From: Sophora flavescens
Lineage: Eukaryota > Streptophyta > Magnoliopsida > Fabales > Fabaceae
Assembly (NCBI GenBank): GCA_030762895.1
Contig: CM061063.1
Coordinates: forward strand, 100,028,210 to 100,092,209
Direction of reading: 5' to 3'
DNA length: 64,000 nucleotides
Shown: piece by piece, positions 43,065 through 53,108 of the stretch
How positions within the stretch are numbered: position 1 is the first letter of the stretch
Layout of the letters: every line of letters begins with the position of its first letter
Program-made: the position numbers and the translations under genes
Notes under the pieces: generated by a model
Seen by the model: only the letters and a program-made list of their open reading frames with translations
Databases searched by the model: none
Told to the model about the DNA's origin: nothing

Positions 43065-45511
43065 GGCTTTTTGACCAAACCGGGTCCTTTTAGAAACTAT
43101 TTACCTGTTTGGGGTTATTCTGAAACTATTTACCAATGGGGGGTCGTTTTGGACACGTGACATATTTTATTTTTTTTCAATCTGACGGGTCAAAGGCGCC
43201 CTCGCAGATGGCACCTTTGAAGGCGCTACTGCAGTTGGCGCCTAACATTTAACAAAAAAAAAAAGACAAAAGGGGAGGCGCCACTGCAAATGGCGCCTTC
43301 CCCTGCAGTGGCACCTCCCCCTGCAGTGTACCACGTGGCACTGCCTGGGGGGCCGCTAACCAAAAATTGGACGCCTGCAATTTTAAAGGAACAACGCTAC
43401 AAAAAAAAAATACTATAAGTATAGGGAGTAACGATGACATTAATGATAAAGTATCTATTTAAAACAACAAGAGGCAATAAAAAAATCCCGTAATAATGAG
43501 TAGCAAATAATATCACAGGAGACATAAAAAAATAATAGCAATAACAATTTACACCAATAAATATTCATCAATTATTACAGTAGTAAAAAAAATTTACCTT
43601 ATAAGAATTAAAAGAAAGTCACCTACAATTTTAAAGGAACAACGCGACAAAAAAAATATACTATAAATATAGGGAGTAACGATGATGATGATGGATGGGT
43701 GAAGATGTGACCTGGTGGTATCAGCTTCATCTGAGACATAGTTCTTTAAAGAGGATTTGAGGATTTAATTACTGACAAAATGTCACAGACGTTAAGTCGT
43801 TTCTGTTAGGCATCGATGTGACAAACGAATTTTTCTAGGATGGATCCCAGATGGACTGACACATGCATCGTTAATAGTAGGTAGGATAGTTAATAACTTA
43901 AATATTGTTTTAAATATAGTAAAAAAGTAAAACTTTTTTTATTAATATTTTTTTAAAATAAAGTTAAAAAATAATTTTTTAAAAATAAAGTATAAACAGA
44001 TGTTGATATTAAGTAATGTTAAATATTTTGTCTGAATTATTTAATTATAATTATTAAATTAGAAATTAATAAATGAATAAAATAATTAATTAAGTAATAG
44101 ATAAAGAGTATAAGGGTATATATATTTAAAGTTAATTATTAAATTTGAAAGAATAATTAATTAAATATAATTCTGTAATCAATATTATAAACAAATTTTT
44201 AAATTTTATGTCGTTTATATTTTGTAAATTTTGAATGATAAAATAATAATCGAAAAATATAAGATAAAAATTAAAAAAATAATTATTTTTTTATCATAAA
44301 CTAATAAACTAAATTTATTTTGGTTTTAATTATAAATAATATATTATTTATAAATTATTAAAATAATGTGTACAGTAATAATTTATTTTTATATAGGAAT
44401 GTGTTATAAATATTAAGTAATTTAAATAATAATTTAATATTATAAATTTTAATATAATAAATTATTAAAATAGATTATAAAAAAAATAAATTATTGGTAT
44501 CATAGTTTTTTCATTGAAATTAAAATTATTAAAATACTAATCAATATATGAATTATAAAATTAAAATCGTTACTTTATTATTTAAAATTTAATAAACTAA
44601 AAAATTTATATTTTATATCGTGATGTCAAATGGGTTTACTATTTATGTGATTCATATAAATAGTAAAGTCATGATTACGGACACGCTTTCCCGCTAGGTG
44701 TAAGGAATGATTAGATATTGTGGTAAACCCAACACGACACATGGCCTAAGGAAAATAAATAATATTTGGCAATATGAAAGTTAATGTGGCAAATGAAACG
44801 TAAATAATATTATTAACATAAAATTAGTGGATTTGTCACATCAGTCACACATATTGCCACAATATCTAATCATAAGTCTATTTTGTTGTTTTAAATAGAT
44901 ATTTTATCATTAATGTCATCGTTTCTCCCTATATTTATAATATAATTTTTTTTGTCGCGTTGATCTTTAAAATTACAGGTGACTTTCTTTTAATTCTTAT
45001 AAGGTAAATTTTTTTTTGTTACTGTAATAATTGATGAATATTTATTGGTGTAAGTTGTTATTGCTATTATTTTTTTATGCCTCCTGTGATATTATTTGCT
45101 ACTCATTATTACATGATTTTTTTTATTGTCTCTTGTTGTTTTAAATAGATACTTTATAATTAATGTCGTCGTTACTCCCTATACTTATAGTATAATTTTT
45201 TTTGTAGCGTTGTTCCTTTAAAATTGTAGCATTGTTTCTATAAAATTGCAGGCGTCCAATTTTTTGGGGCCCTCCTGCAGTGCCACGTGATACACTACAG
45301 GGGAGGTGTCACTGCAGGGGAAGGCGCCACTGCCTCCCCTTTTGTCTTTTTTTTTTTTAAGTGTTAGGTGCCAACTGCAGTGGCGCCTTCAAAGGCGTCA
45401 TCTGCAGTGGCGTCTTTGACCCGTCAGATTAAAAATAAAATAAAATATGACACGTGTTCAAAACGACCTCCGTTGATAAATAGTTTTCAAAATCAGTTTG
45501 ATCAAAAAGAC
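43065..45511. mobile_element. Non-autonomous Mutator-like element with ~600-bp inverted arms
   Basis: Left arm about 43065-43690, right arm about 44915-45511. They are near mirror images apart from a ~28-bp duplication in the left arm. Outer ends are GGCTTTTTGACC and, inverted, GTCTTTTTGATC. Flanks CGGCCTTGC (43056-43064) and CAGCCTTGC (45512-45520) form a 9-bp duplication with one mismatch, the Mutator signature. The arms hold repeated GGCGCC and CTGCAG words. The 1.2-kb centre is AT-rich and has no transposase. Confidence 0.85.
44708..44872. mobile_element. Small MITE-like element inside the MULE
   Basis: 165 bp bounded by perfect 16-bp inverted ends, TGATTAGATATTGTGG and CCACAATATCTAATCA. 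Inside are GGCAATATG and related words in both orientations. It lies just inside the right arm of the MULE. No clear target duplication was found. Confidence 0.55.
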
Positions 45512-47106
45512 CAGCCTTGCACTGTGTAGCTTTTGTTTCCGCTGTTACCGCCTTTCAGTGCCGCTGCCACCCCTTCAGTGCGTCTCCCTATCTCTGTTTC
45601 ATGCCGCTGCCCGCTGGTTTCTTTTTTTATATATATATATATTTCCTTTTCAATTAAAGACTCCAAACCCTTCCTTTCAATTGCTATTCCATTTCGTGGG
45701 CCTCCTCTTGTGACTTTTTCTTTCCAATTCCAGACCAATATAAAACTATCACATAAGCTAGGCCATTTTCCATTGCAATTCATTTTTTCCATTCTTTAAA
45801 ACCTTCTTCACGTGTGCTGCTATAGACTTATGGATCTTTTATTTATTTATTTTTCTTTCAATCCCAATCACTTGGAATGGTTTCCAATTGTCCAATACCA
45901 ACATCACGTGGGCTTCCTCAAAGAAATGAAAAGGCTTGTCTACTTCTTTCTTTAATTCTTCATGATTCAATCATTATTTTCTAAAAATGTAAAAAAGTAG
46001 AAATACTATTAGATAAATTCTAAAATAAAATAAAACTAAAATAAGTAAGATACTATTCAAAATTAAAGTAATTAAACTTGGAGACAAAACTCAATCAATT
46101 AGTACAACTAGGAGCAAAAATTCATCCAATAAGCACTGAAAAATCATATAATCTAGAAGATTATCAATATGTGTATATGTTGTTTTGTGTGTGTCGCGCA
46201 TGTAGTTATCGTTTTAAAATCCATATATTGGTTCTCACCCTTGCATATACTTGTTCTTCTGGTTTTGCTGTTGTACCTTGGTACATGAGTATATATGTTG
46301 CAGAAGAGTTCCTTAAGTCACCTGGAGACTTAAGTCCGGATTGCGGGAAGAGGTGTGTGATCATAGGGATGATCAAGGGGTCTTATCAGTGAGTGTCTTG
46401 TAGAGCGACCAGCTTAGGTTTGTGTTTGAGGATGTATGTTTTAAAACGTTTAGTATACGTGTGATATCAAGTATGTGATGAATGTAATATTGTGTTGTTT
46501 GTATCACAATCTTTCGAAGGGTTAAGGAGATTTTTTTTTGTACACCCAGATTTCTGACTTAAAGTGAACCAGCAAATTTCTTTTTAATTTATTTCTGCAA
46601 GTGTTACAAAATAATGCCCAAGGGGGGTGTTACAGATTTTACCTACAAATATTAACAGGTACCGATAATTTTGCCATTCCTAAATGTGAGAGGATGGGGT
46701 GGAATTTGAAACAAGCCTACCAACCAGTGACAGATCTAGGACCCAAAGACAGTGGGGGACAACATATTTTTAAAATAATTAATAATAAATATTGTTATAT
46801 ATATAAAGATAAAAACATGAATGTTAAAATCACAAAATTTTAATATATCTAATCAAATAAATTATATACCTTATAACTGACCTCTACGTGACTTCATGTT
46901 TTGAAGGTGGCAACTCTTCTAAATCAATTTCAATCCTTTGATGTTGGAGACTTGATTCACAAGAATTCAATGAAGGTGGTTGCTCATTTGATGATAATCT
47001 TCTCTTCAAAATATTTTCCATTATCTCCTACAATCAAAGAAACAAAATTAATACATTTATTTTCATGTTTAACCATTCAATTTCATGAAATGATGTTGTT
47101 ATCTCA

Positions 47107-48432
47107 TCATAATTCACTAAATTATCAAGTAATTGTGCCTTTCTTGAGTGGATTTTACTCCCATTTGCATGCTTTTATCCTTGCTTTGTCCCCAATTTTA
47201 GTTAGTTGGGTCATAATTAGTGTTTTAAGTGTTTTTGTTAATTTCATGCATTTGATGTTAATTTTAGCTTAATTTGTTCTCCTTATGTGCAATCTAATTT
47301 AGGTTCATCTTTTGTCAATTTTAGGATTCAATAAGGAAGTAAACCATGAAGACTTAAAGTGGGTTTGGTGAAGAAGTAAGCAAAGAAGCATGAAGAAAGG
47401 AGCCAATTGCACCTGTTAGGAGGACTTGTTTCTACCATATCCACGCTCAGCGTGGATTCGACTGAGAAAACCTACTTTCTGTCTGTCTCACGCTCAGCGT
47501 GAGCAACCCCACGCTCAGCATGGGGACGAATCCTGACAGGGTATTTAAACCCTTATTTTCCATTTTGAGAGGGGAGAAGGGGCAGTTGCGCGTTTTCTGA
47601 CCTAGGAGGATACAAGGAGGCACTCTTTCAGCTAGAACACCATTTTCCAATGGAGTTTGTTCCATTTTTCTTGTTTATTTCATCTTTCTTTGTTGCTTTC
47701 TCCACTATGCTTAGCTAAATCCCCTCTTGTTGGTGTTAGATGTTTACTTCTCTAAACTTGGTTGTATTTTGATTTGGTTCTAATGCAAGTTCCTAGTTTA
47801 TTATGAGTATTTGATTCTATGCTTAATGCTTTTCTTGGCTTGATCACCCATGAAATGATTTGTTGCTTTGGTAGATAATTGGAAAGTTGGTGCTTTTGCA
47901 TGCTCATGAATCAAATACCAAGTAGTTCATGAATCTAGGAATGGGTCTTGAAGTGCTTGCAATCTTTTAAGTCTTGGCTCTTTATGCAAAATCTCATGTT
48001 ATTCCACCTAAGGAATTATGGTCTAATTTGGGGTTTTAGCCTCATTCCACCTAAGGAATTAGGGATTGAGTATTTTTTTTAAAGGCTTGATTGTCATAAT
48101 TGAATTAGGACTTGTGTTAGCAACCATCTCGTTGCAATTGAGGGAAGATTAGTGTAGTCTAACCCCAACATTTTATCAATTTGTTAATCACATCTCTTTG
48201 TGCTTGTTAAGTGTTTGATAAAATTCCAAAAAGAACTTGTTCCTATTAATTTGTTTCTTTTAACTCTTGTTGGGCTTGATATTTAATATTGAGCTCCCGT
48301 CCTTCCAAACGATCGTCTAAATAATAGTTCAACTTGAGAAGTGGTACTTGTCCGTGACCCCTGAGAACGATATCTGGTTTCACCACCGTATTACTTGTTT
48401 ACGACTAGGTACACTTGCCGAAATCGTCAACA
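47107..48432 (+). mobile_element. Y: solo LTR in hAT-B
   Basis: 1326 bp from TCATAATTC (start altered from TG by comparison with X, TGATAATC) to CGTCAACA, flanked by an exact TCTCA duplication (47102-47106, 48433-48437). The uninterrupted sequence can be seen in hAT-A (inverted, near 11670-11690). It is a same-family inverted relative of X. The 3' end has a CCCTGAGAACGATATC...GTACACTTGCCG motif common to LTR ends of several plant gypsy families. Confidence 0.85.
47440..47525 (+). repeat. Y hairpins with constant TCA loop
   Basis: Three hairpins: TCCACGC-TCA-GCGTGGA (47440-47456), CTCACGC-TCA-GCGTGAG (47487-47503), CCCCACGC-TCA-GCATGGGG (47507-47525). The ACGC..GC core is fixed while outer stem bases differ and stay paired. 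Confidence 0.8.
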
Positions 48433-48603
48433 TCTCAATATCCCCAATTTTAACCCTAACCTAAATTCACTATCATATTGTTCAGTAAAGCAATCAACCC
48501 TAACATTTTAATTGAACAATTAAATGAGGAATAGTCAGCTAGGTGGGCTAAACAACATCAAAGAAGCACTTGAAGGAGGGGAAAGAGCAAATCAACAATA
48601 CTA

Positions 48604-49060
48604 TGTAAGTTTGTAATAGCGGTTGTGCTCTGTTCTGTTGGCGATATGTGCTCTCTTCAGCGGCAGCGCCGGTGGTCGCAATCGGCGGCGGGAGTCTCTG
48701 TTCTGTTCGCGATCTGTGTTCACGAGGGACAAAGGAGGAGGCGGACTGGCGGAGGGACAAAGGAGGAGGTGGACTCGCGATCCATGCTTGCCTCGTGGTT
48801 GAGAGGCACCACCGCCGGTGGTCAAAGGGAGCTCTGTTCTGTTCACTCCACTGTGCTGTTCTGTTCGCGATTCTTAAACGATGTGCTATGTTCTGTTCGC
48901 GGTGGTCAAAGGAGGCTCTGTTCCGGATGGTGGAGGATCAGAGGCGGAGCCAACTGTCGTGGAGTGGTGCTGTGGTGGTGGGGTCAGATGCAAGCCAAGT
49001 GTCGTGGTGGGTCTAAGTGGTCAAGTGTGTGCAGCTGCTAACCTAGTGGCATGGGTATTT
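48604..49060 (+). other. GC-rich, CGG-rich segment in hAT-B
   Basis: Open for 116-138 codons in all three + strand frames and partly on the minus strand, because of a biased composition. The word CTCTGTTCTGTTC and relatives recur about seven times. Not a convincing gene. It may be captured host exon sequence or a simple-sequence expansion. Confidence 0.4.
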
Positions 49061-49073
49061 ACAACTAATGGGG

Positions 49074-49077
<4 letters not shown>

Positions 49078-49128
<51 letters not shown>
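49078..49128. repeat. (AT)n microsatellite
   Basis: A run of about 24 uninterrupted AT dinucleotides inside hAT-B. Tyrosine/isoleucine ORFs over it are artefacts. Confidence 0.95.
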
Positions 49129-49129
<1 letters not shown>

Positions 49130-49210
49130 TTTATTATATTTTTTAAAAAAAATTTGAGAGGGTGCATCTGCGCACCCTCACTACTGAATAGATCTGCCCC
49201 CGCTACCAAC

Positions 49211-50690
49211 GTGACAGGTCAACTAGAATGAGAATATAAGGATAGAGAGGGTGAGGAGGAAGGAAAGAAAAACATAGAATGAGAATATAAGGATAGGGAA
49301 GGTGAGGGGAAGGGAAGAAAAGGTTTCAGAAGTGGATTTGGGGCCATCTGGCTACGGAGTAACAAACTCTCTAAGTACGTATGTGTTATATATATATATT
49401 TTTTGGATGCTTCTCTATGGTTCCTTTGCTAATTTAACTGCTTTGGTGCAGTTTAGATATGGACCAATAAATGAAAGGCTAGCATTTAATGATTTAATAT
49501 TTTGTCTTTTATCATTTAATATATCAATATTCTTAATTTACAATTATGTCCTTCAGTAAAACTTTTTCTACTCTAATAACTTTTTTTTAATCCAAAACAC
49601 AGCCATCGTAGTAACTTAGATCAATGACAAAAACACAATATGCAAAAACATTTGGCATCTGCTAACTCCAACAGAAACCGCAATATTTCCTAAATTCTGA
49701 GCCACACCATTGATGACGTTAAATATCCATTTTCTGAAAAACATGTCGGATTGACCCGGTTGGAGGTAAGGGATGCTACTTAAACGTCACTATATTAAAT
49801 AGCTTCATATTTAAATAAGTGTAACCAAACGACATTACTTGGTAATCGATTCCCACAAATTGAAATTTTAACATTTTGTTTCCTTGTTATAGTGTGTTTG
49901 AGAAAGCTGGAAAAAAAAAATGATGCTGATAATTTGTTTTCAAATAATAGATTATTGTGATAATCAATTATAATCAGAATCTGTTTTTGTTTGAGTATGT
50001 TTGCTGAAAAGTGACTTTAAGATAATCTATTTCGTTTGGGTAACGTAAAAAAGTCAGTTTTATAAACTAAAGTACGAAAAAGGGTATAAAAATATTTTTT
50101 AAATTAATAATATTTGATGTTTTTTTAACATTAGAACTTGTTTATTTTTTTTATATCTTGTCATCAATTTTTTTTCTATTTATAAAAAATTGAAATTCAT
50201 GTTTAGAAAACTTGAAATAAAAAAATTGCTTCGCGCTATTCGTAATTAGAAAGAATTGCTTCATTGTAACCAAAAAAATAAAAATAAAAAATGGTTCACG
50301 CTCACTGGCACCAGAATTGCTTCACGATAACACCAAGGGATAAGTTGGGAAAGTAGGCTCTGAACTAAAAATTAATCAAATGAAAACTATCTAATAGTCA
50401 TATGCATCAGATGTGATGAAAACAGCTTTTTTATATAAAAAGCTTTTATTAAGACTTAAGCTAAATGCCAAACAATACATATTATTTCAAAAACTGCTTT
50501 TTTACTCAAAAACAGTTAAAACTTTGATAATTCATCTTTCCCAAATATATACTTGCTTTAAAATTATATCGTGTGGGTGAATTAAAGTTATCTGTTATGA
50601 GATATTCATTCAATATGTTATGAGAGCTTACTCTCTATATACTTCAATCTAATTAAAATAATAAATATTAAATTAATTTTTGTCATGTTT
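49211..50690. other. Intergenic AT-rich DNA
   Basis: No gene recognised. At 49215-49320 GAATGAGAATATAAGGATAG recurs twice beside purine-rich GAGGAAGG runs. At about 49890-50540 a TGTTTGAGAAAGC...(inverted) AAAAGCAG...TTTGATAATTCATC region has weak inverted character and may be a decayed MITE. Borders were not found. Confidence 0.35.
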
Positions 50691-52224
50691 TACTCCACTC
50701 TCTTAAAGAGGATTACCTTTGTGGGTCTCATCCACTATACTAATGCATTCGTGACATAATCATATTGTGTTCTAAAAAAATTATTTAAAAAAAATATGAT
50801 GACCTTCCAAATACCCTTGTTCAACCATGATAACCATTAGGGCCCGTTTGGTGGTCAGGATAAGAGAGACATGATAAGATAAGCCATCATATCCTGTCTG
50901 AAACTGTTGTTTGGTGAGCCAGCAGAATAGGATAAGGTAATCCTGTCACTTATCCTATCTTGTCCATCTAGTTAAAATTCTATCATGAGGGGAGGGTTGG
51001 GTTAGCACTCAACAGGATAGGATAAGGTATTTTTTTTCTGGTAACAAGTAGGATAGGGTGATTTAAAGTATAATAAAATATAAAAATATATAATATATAA
51101 AATAATTAAAGTATAATAAAATAATAACTTAAAGTATAATAAAATTTAACATGATTACCCAAAAAAGTATAATAAAATATAAAATATTTAAAATAATAAA
51201 AATATTAATAATTAAATTTAAAATATATTTATTTTTATCACAATGCTAATTTTATTATTTTATATTATTTATAAAAACTGTAAAATATAAAAAAATTATT
51301 CTAATAATTCAACTATATGTAAATTAAAAACAAAAAATGAATATTTAAAAATATAAAAAATTAATTTTAGTTAGACAATATTTAAAAAATTTAAAACATT
51401 ATATGTAATTTTATCACAAGGATAATTTTGTCTTTCTATATAAATTTAAATAATGAAAATTATAAAAAAAAACTAAATCTAATAAAAGATGAAAACATTT
51501 AGAATAAAAACGAAAAATTTTAAAATTCATACTTAAATTATAATACTGTCCAGTTGGTTATCTGGTGGACACCAAACATCGGATAGGATAACAGCTTATC
51601 CTGTTCATATCCTATCCTACTTCTATCATGTTCTCTTATCCTATCCGTCCTTATCCTATCATGACCACCAAACGAGCCCTTAATACCAACTTTGGAGTGG
51701 AAAAAAATATCTTGGGACATCTTGACCAACAGAGGATATAATTGGGTTATCCACTACTCGTAACATAACCATCTCGTCTTCAAGGAAAAGTTTAAATTCT
51801 TTAAAAAATAGAATGAGCTTTCAAATACCCTAACTCAACCCTAGTAACCTTTAAACCCTACCTTTGGAGTGAAAAAAAAAATCATCTTGGGACATATTAG
51901 CCTATGTAGACTTAATTGGGTCATCCACTATACTAATGAATTCGTGACATAACCATATTGTGTTTTAAAAAAATTATTTTTTTAAAAAAATATCTTGGGA
52001 CATCTTGACCTACGGAGGATATAGTTGGGTCATCCACTATATTACTGCTTTCGTAACATAACCATCTCGTCTTCAAAAAAAAAAATCTTTAAAAAATAGG
52101 ATGAGCTTCCAAATACCCTTACTCAACCATAATAACCTTTAACACTGGCTTTGAAGTGAAAAATAAAATAAAATAATCTTGGGACATGTTGGCCTTTGGA
52201 GAACTTAGTTGGGTCATCTACTAT
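50690..52224. repeat. ~180-bp tandem repeat array, left part
   Basis: Units contain CTTGGGACAT..TGACCTACGGAGGATATAG, TTGGGTCATCCACTATACTA, CGTAACATAACCATCTCGTCTTC, A-rich tracts, ATGAGCTTCCAAATACCC and CTCAACC.TAATAACCTTTAAC..TAGCTTTGGAGTG. The TTGGGTCATCC block occurs near 51742, 51917, 52025 and 52208, so most units are about 175-185 bp with one shortened. The array continues at 58262-59110 beyond CACTA-B. It is not coding. Confidence 0.85.
50840..51679. mobile_element. PIF/Harbinger-type MITE, 840 bp
   Basis: Ends GGGCCCGTTTGGTGGTCA and, inverted, GGGCTCGTTTGGTGGTCA, flanked by TTA on both sides (50837-50839, 51680-51682), the target duplication of PIF/Harbinger elements. Inner ends carry repeated GGATAAG/CTTATCC words. 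The core (51060-51540) is extremely AT-rich with no ORF. It lies in a tandem-repeat unit: the flanking ATAACC and ACTTTGGAGTG rejoin into the array consensus when it is removed. Confidence 0.87.
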
Positions 52225-52239
52225 CACTAGTGCAATAAG

Positions 52240-52590
52240 TGCTTTTTACGTCAGTTAAAATTGATTTTATACATCAGAATATTGTCTGACGTAAATATAG
52301 CTGACGTTAATAGTTAATATTTTAACGTCAGTTGTTTAAATAGTTAATATTTTAACGTCAGTTGTTTAACAACTGATGTTAAATATAAAACTATTAACGT
52401 CAGTTCTTTAACACAACTGACGTTAATATTGTTCAAACTAACGTTAGTTGTGTTAAAGAACTGACGTTAAAGGTTTTATTTTTAACGTCAGTTTCCTAAT
52501 ACAACTGACATTAACGATTATCTTGTATATTTTATAAAATACTATTAACGTCAGTTTTTTGATACAACTGACGTTAATAAATTTTTTTTA
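52240..52590. repeat. CACTA-B left subterminal repeats
   Basis: About ten copies of the core AACTGACGTTAA or its inverse TTAACGTCAGTT, often as facing pairs such as TTAACGTCAGTT-CTTTAACAC-AACTGACGTTAA that fold back. These are expected binding sites for the element's transposition proteins. Confidence 0.88.
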
Positions 52591-53108
52591 ATTCAGTTTT
52601 AAAATATCACTCCCCTAAGCTCTCCCTGCATTCAGTAAATATCCCAGTAACACAGAATATCACACACATTACAGAATTGCAAACACTACCCTTAAATTTC
52701 AATATTAACAATAAGAAAAAAAATATACAAAGGAACAGTGGGGGGACTTAAAACCAAAACCCATGTATAGGAAAAACATAACTATATATCTACAAGTATA
52801 TATATATATAAATTTTAGTCTCTAATGTCTAAAAACAAAACTACCGCCTTACCAACAAACTAGAGGGTTGTAACATTATAAACTTACATTAAAAAGAAGG
52901 ACTAAAGATAGTATATAACATGTAAACTTACACTAGAATCAGGCGTAGGCGCGATCGGGGCCTGCGTAAGCCCCACAGTGTCCTCCCGTGCATGTGGGCT
53001 ATCCGACTGATCCATATGTATTCCTGTTCAGAAACTATATATTTATTAACATAGGTTATAATTCAAAATAAATGCAGAAGTATAAATAAAAATAAATGTA
53101 TACTAAGT

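Larger units (their letters stand above)
42248..46166 (-). mobile_element. X: solo LTR in T2, containing a MULE
   Basis: On the minus strand it starts TGATAATC (46166) and ends TTTTTGACA (42248). Flanks ATATA (42243-42247) and ATATG (46167-46171) form a 5-bp duplication with one mismatch. It is clearly related, in inverted orientation, to Y at 47107-48432: both share CCTAATTCCTTAGGTGGAAT, CTACTTGGTA.TTGATTCATGAGCATG and GTACACTTG(T/C)CG near the end. Without the MULE it is about 1.46 kb. No retroelement genes are present. Confidence 0.78.
30974..46634 (+). mobile_element. T2: T-family LTR, 5'-truncated, split by the Tat element and by solo LTR X
   Basis: Three pieces (30974-32211, 42215-42247, 46167-46634) join into one LTR colinear with T1: TTTTCTGTAAAC.AGTTTTG (31285), hairpin array, AGTTTGGAATTTCCGGAGATTAGGTATAAA (32090), TGTGTGTCGCGCATGT (46186), TACCTTGGTAC (46275), ending GGGGTGTTACA at 46634. 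Insertions in it are the Tat element (TSD TTTCT) and X (TSD ATATA/ATATG). The start is missing at the 30973/30974 junction. No internal coding region follows the end. Confidence 0.72.
46725..49202. mobile_element. hAT-B: non-autonomous hAT element containing solo LTR Y
   Basis: Starts CAGTGACAGATCTA and ends GATCTGCCCCCG; the ends are imperfect inverted repeats sharing CAGATCTA. An exact 8-bp duplication, CTACCAAC (46717-46724 and 49203-49210), is the hAT signature. The left 140 bp and inner blocks match hAT-A (11540-12278, inverted), but the region coding the zinc-finger domain is deleted. A GC-rich stretch (about 48604-49060) is unlike the rest. Without Y it is about 1.15 kb. Confidence 0.87.

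Noticed and set aside
45498..45799. Small ORFs just right of the MULE
   Set aside because: Low-complexity FFIYIYI peptides from AT-rich solo LTR X.
48625..49231. Host gene in GC-rich part of hAT-B
   Set aside because: Three overlapping frames are open, peptide is low complexity, and one runs into an AT microsatellite.
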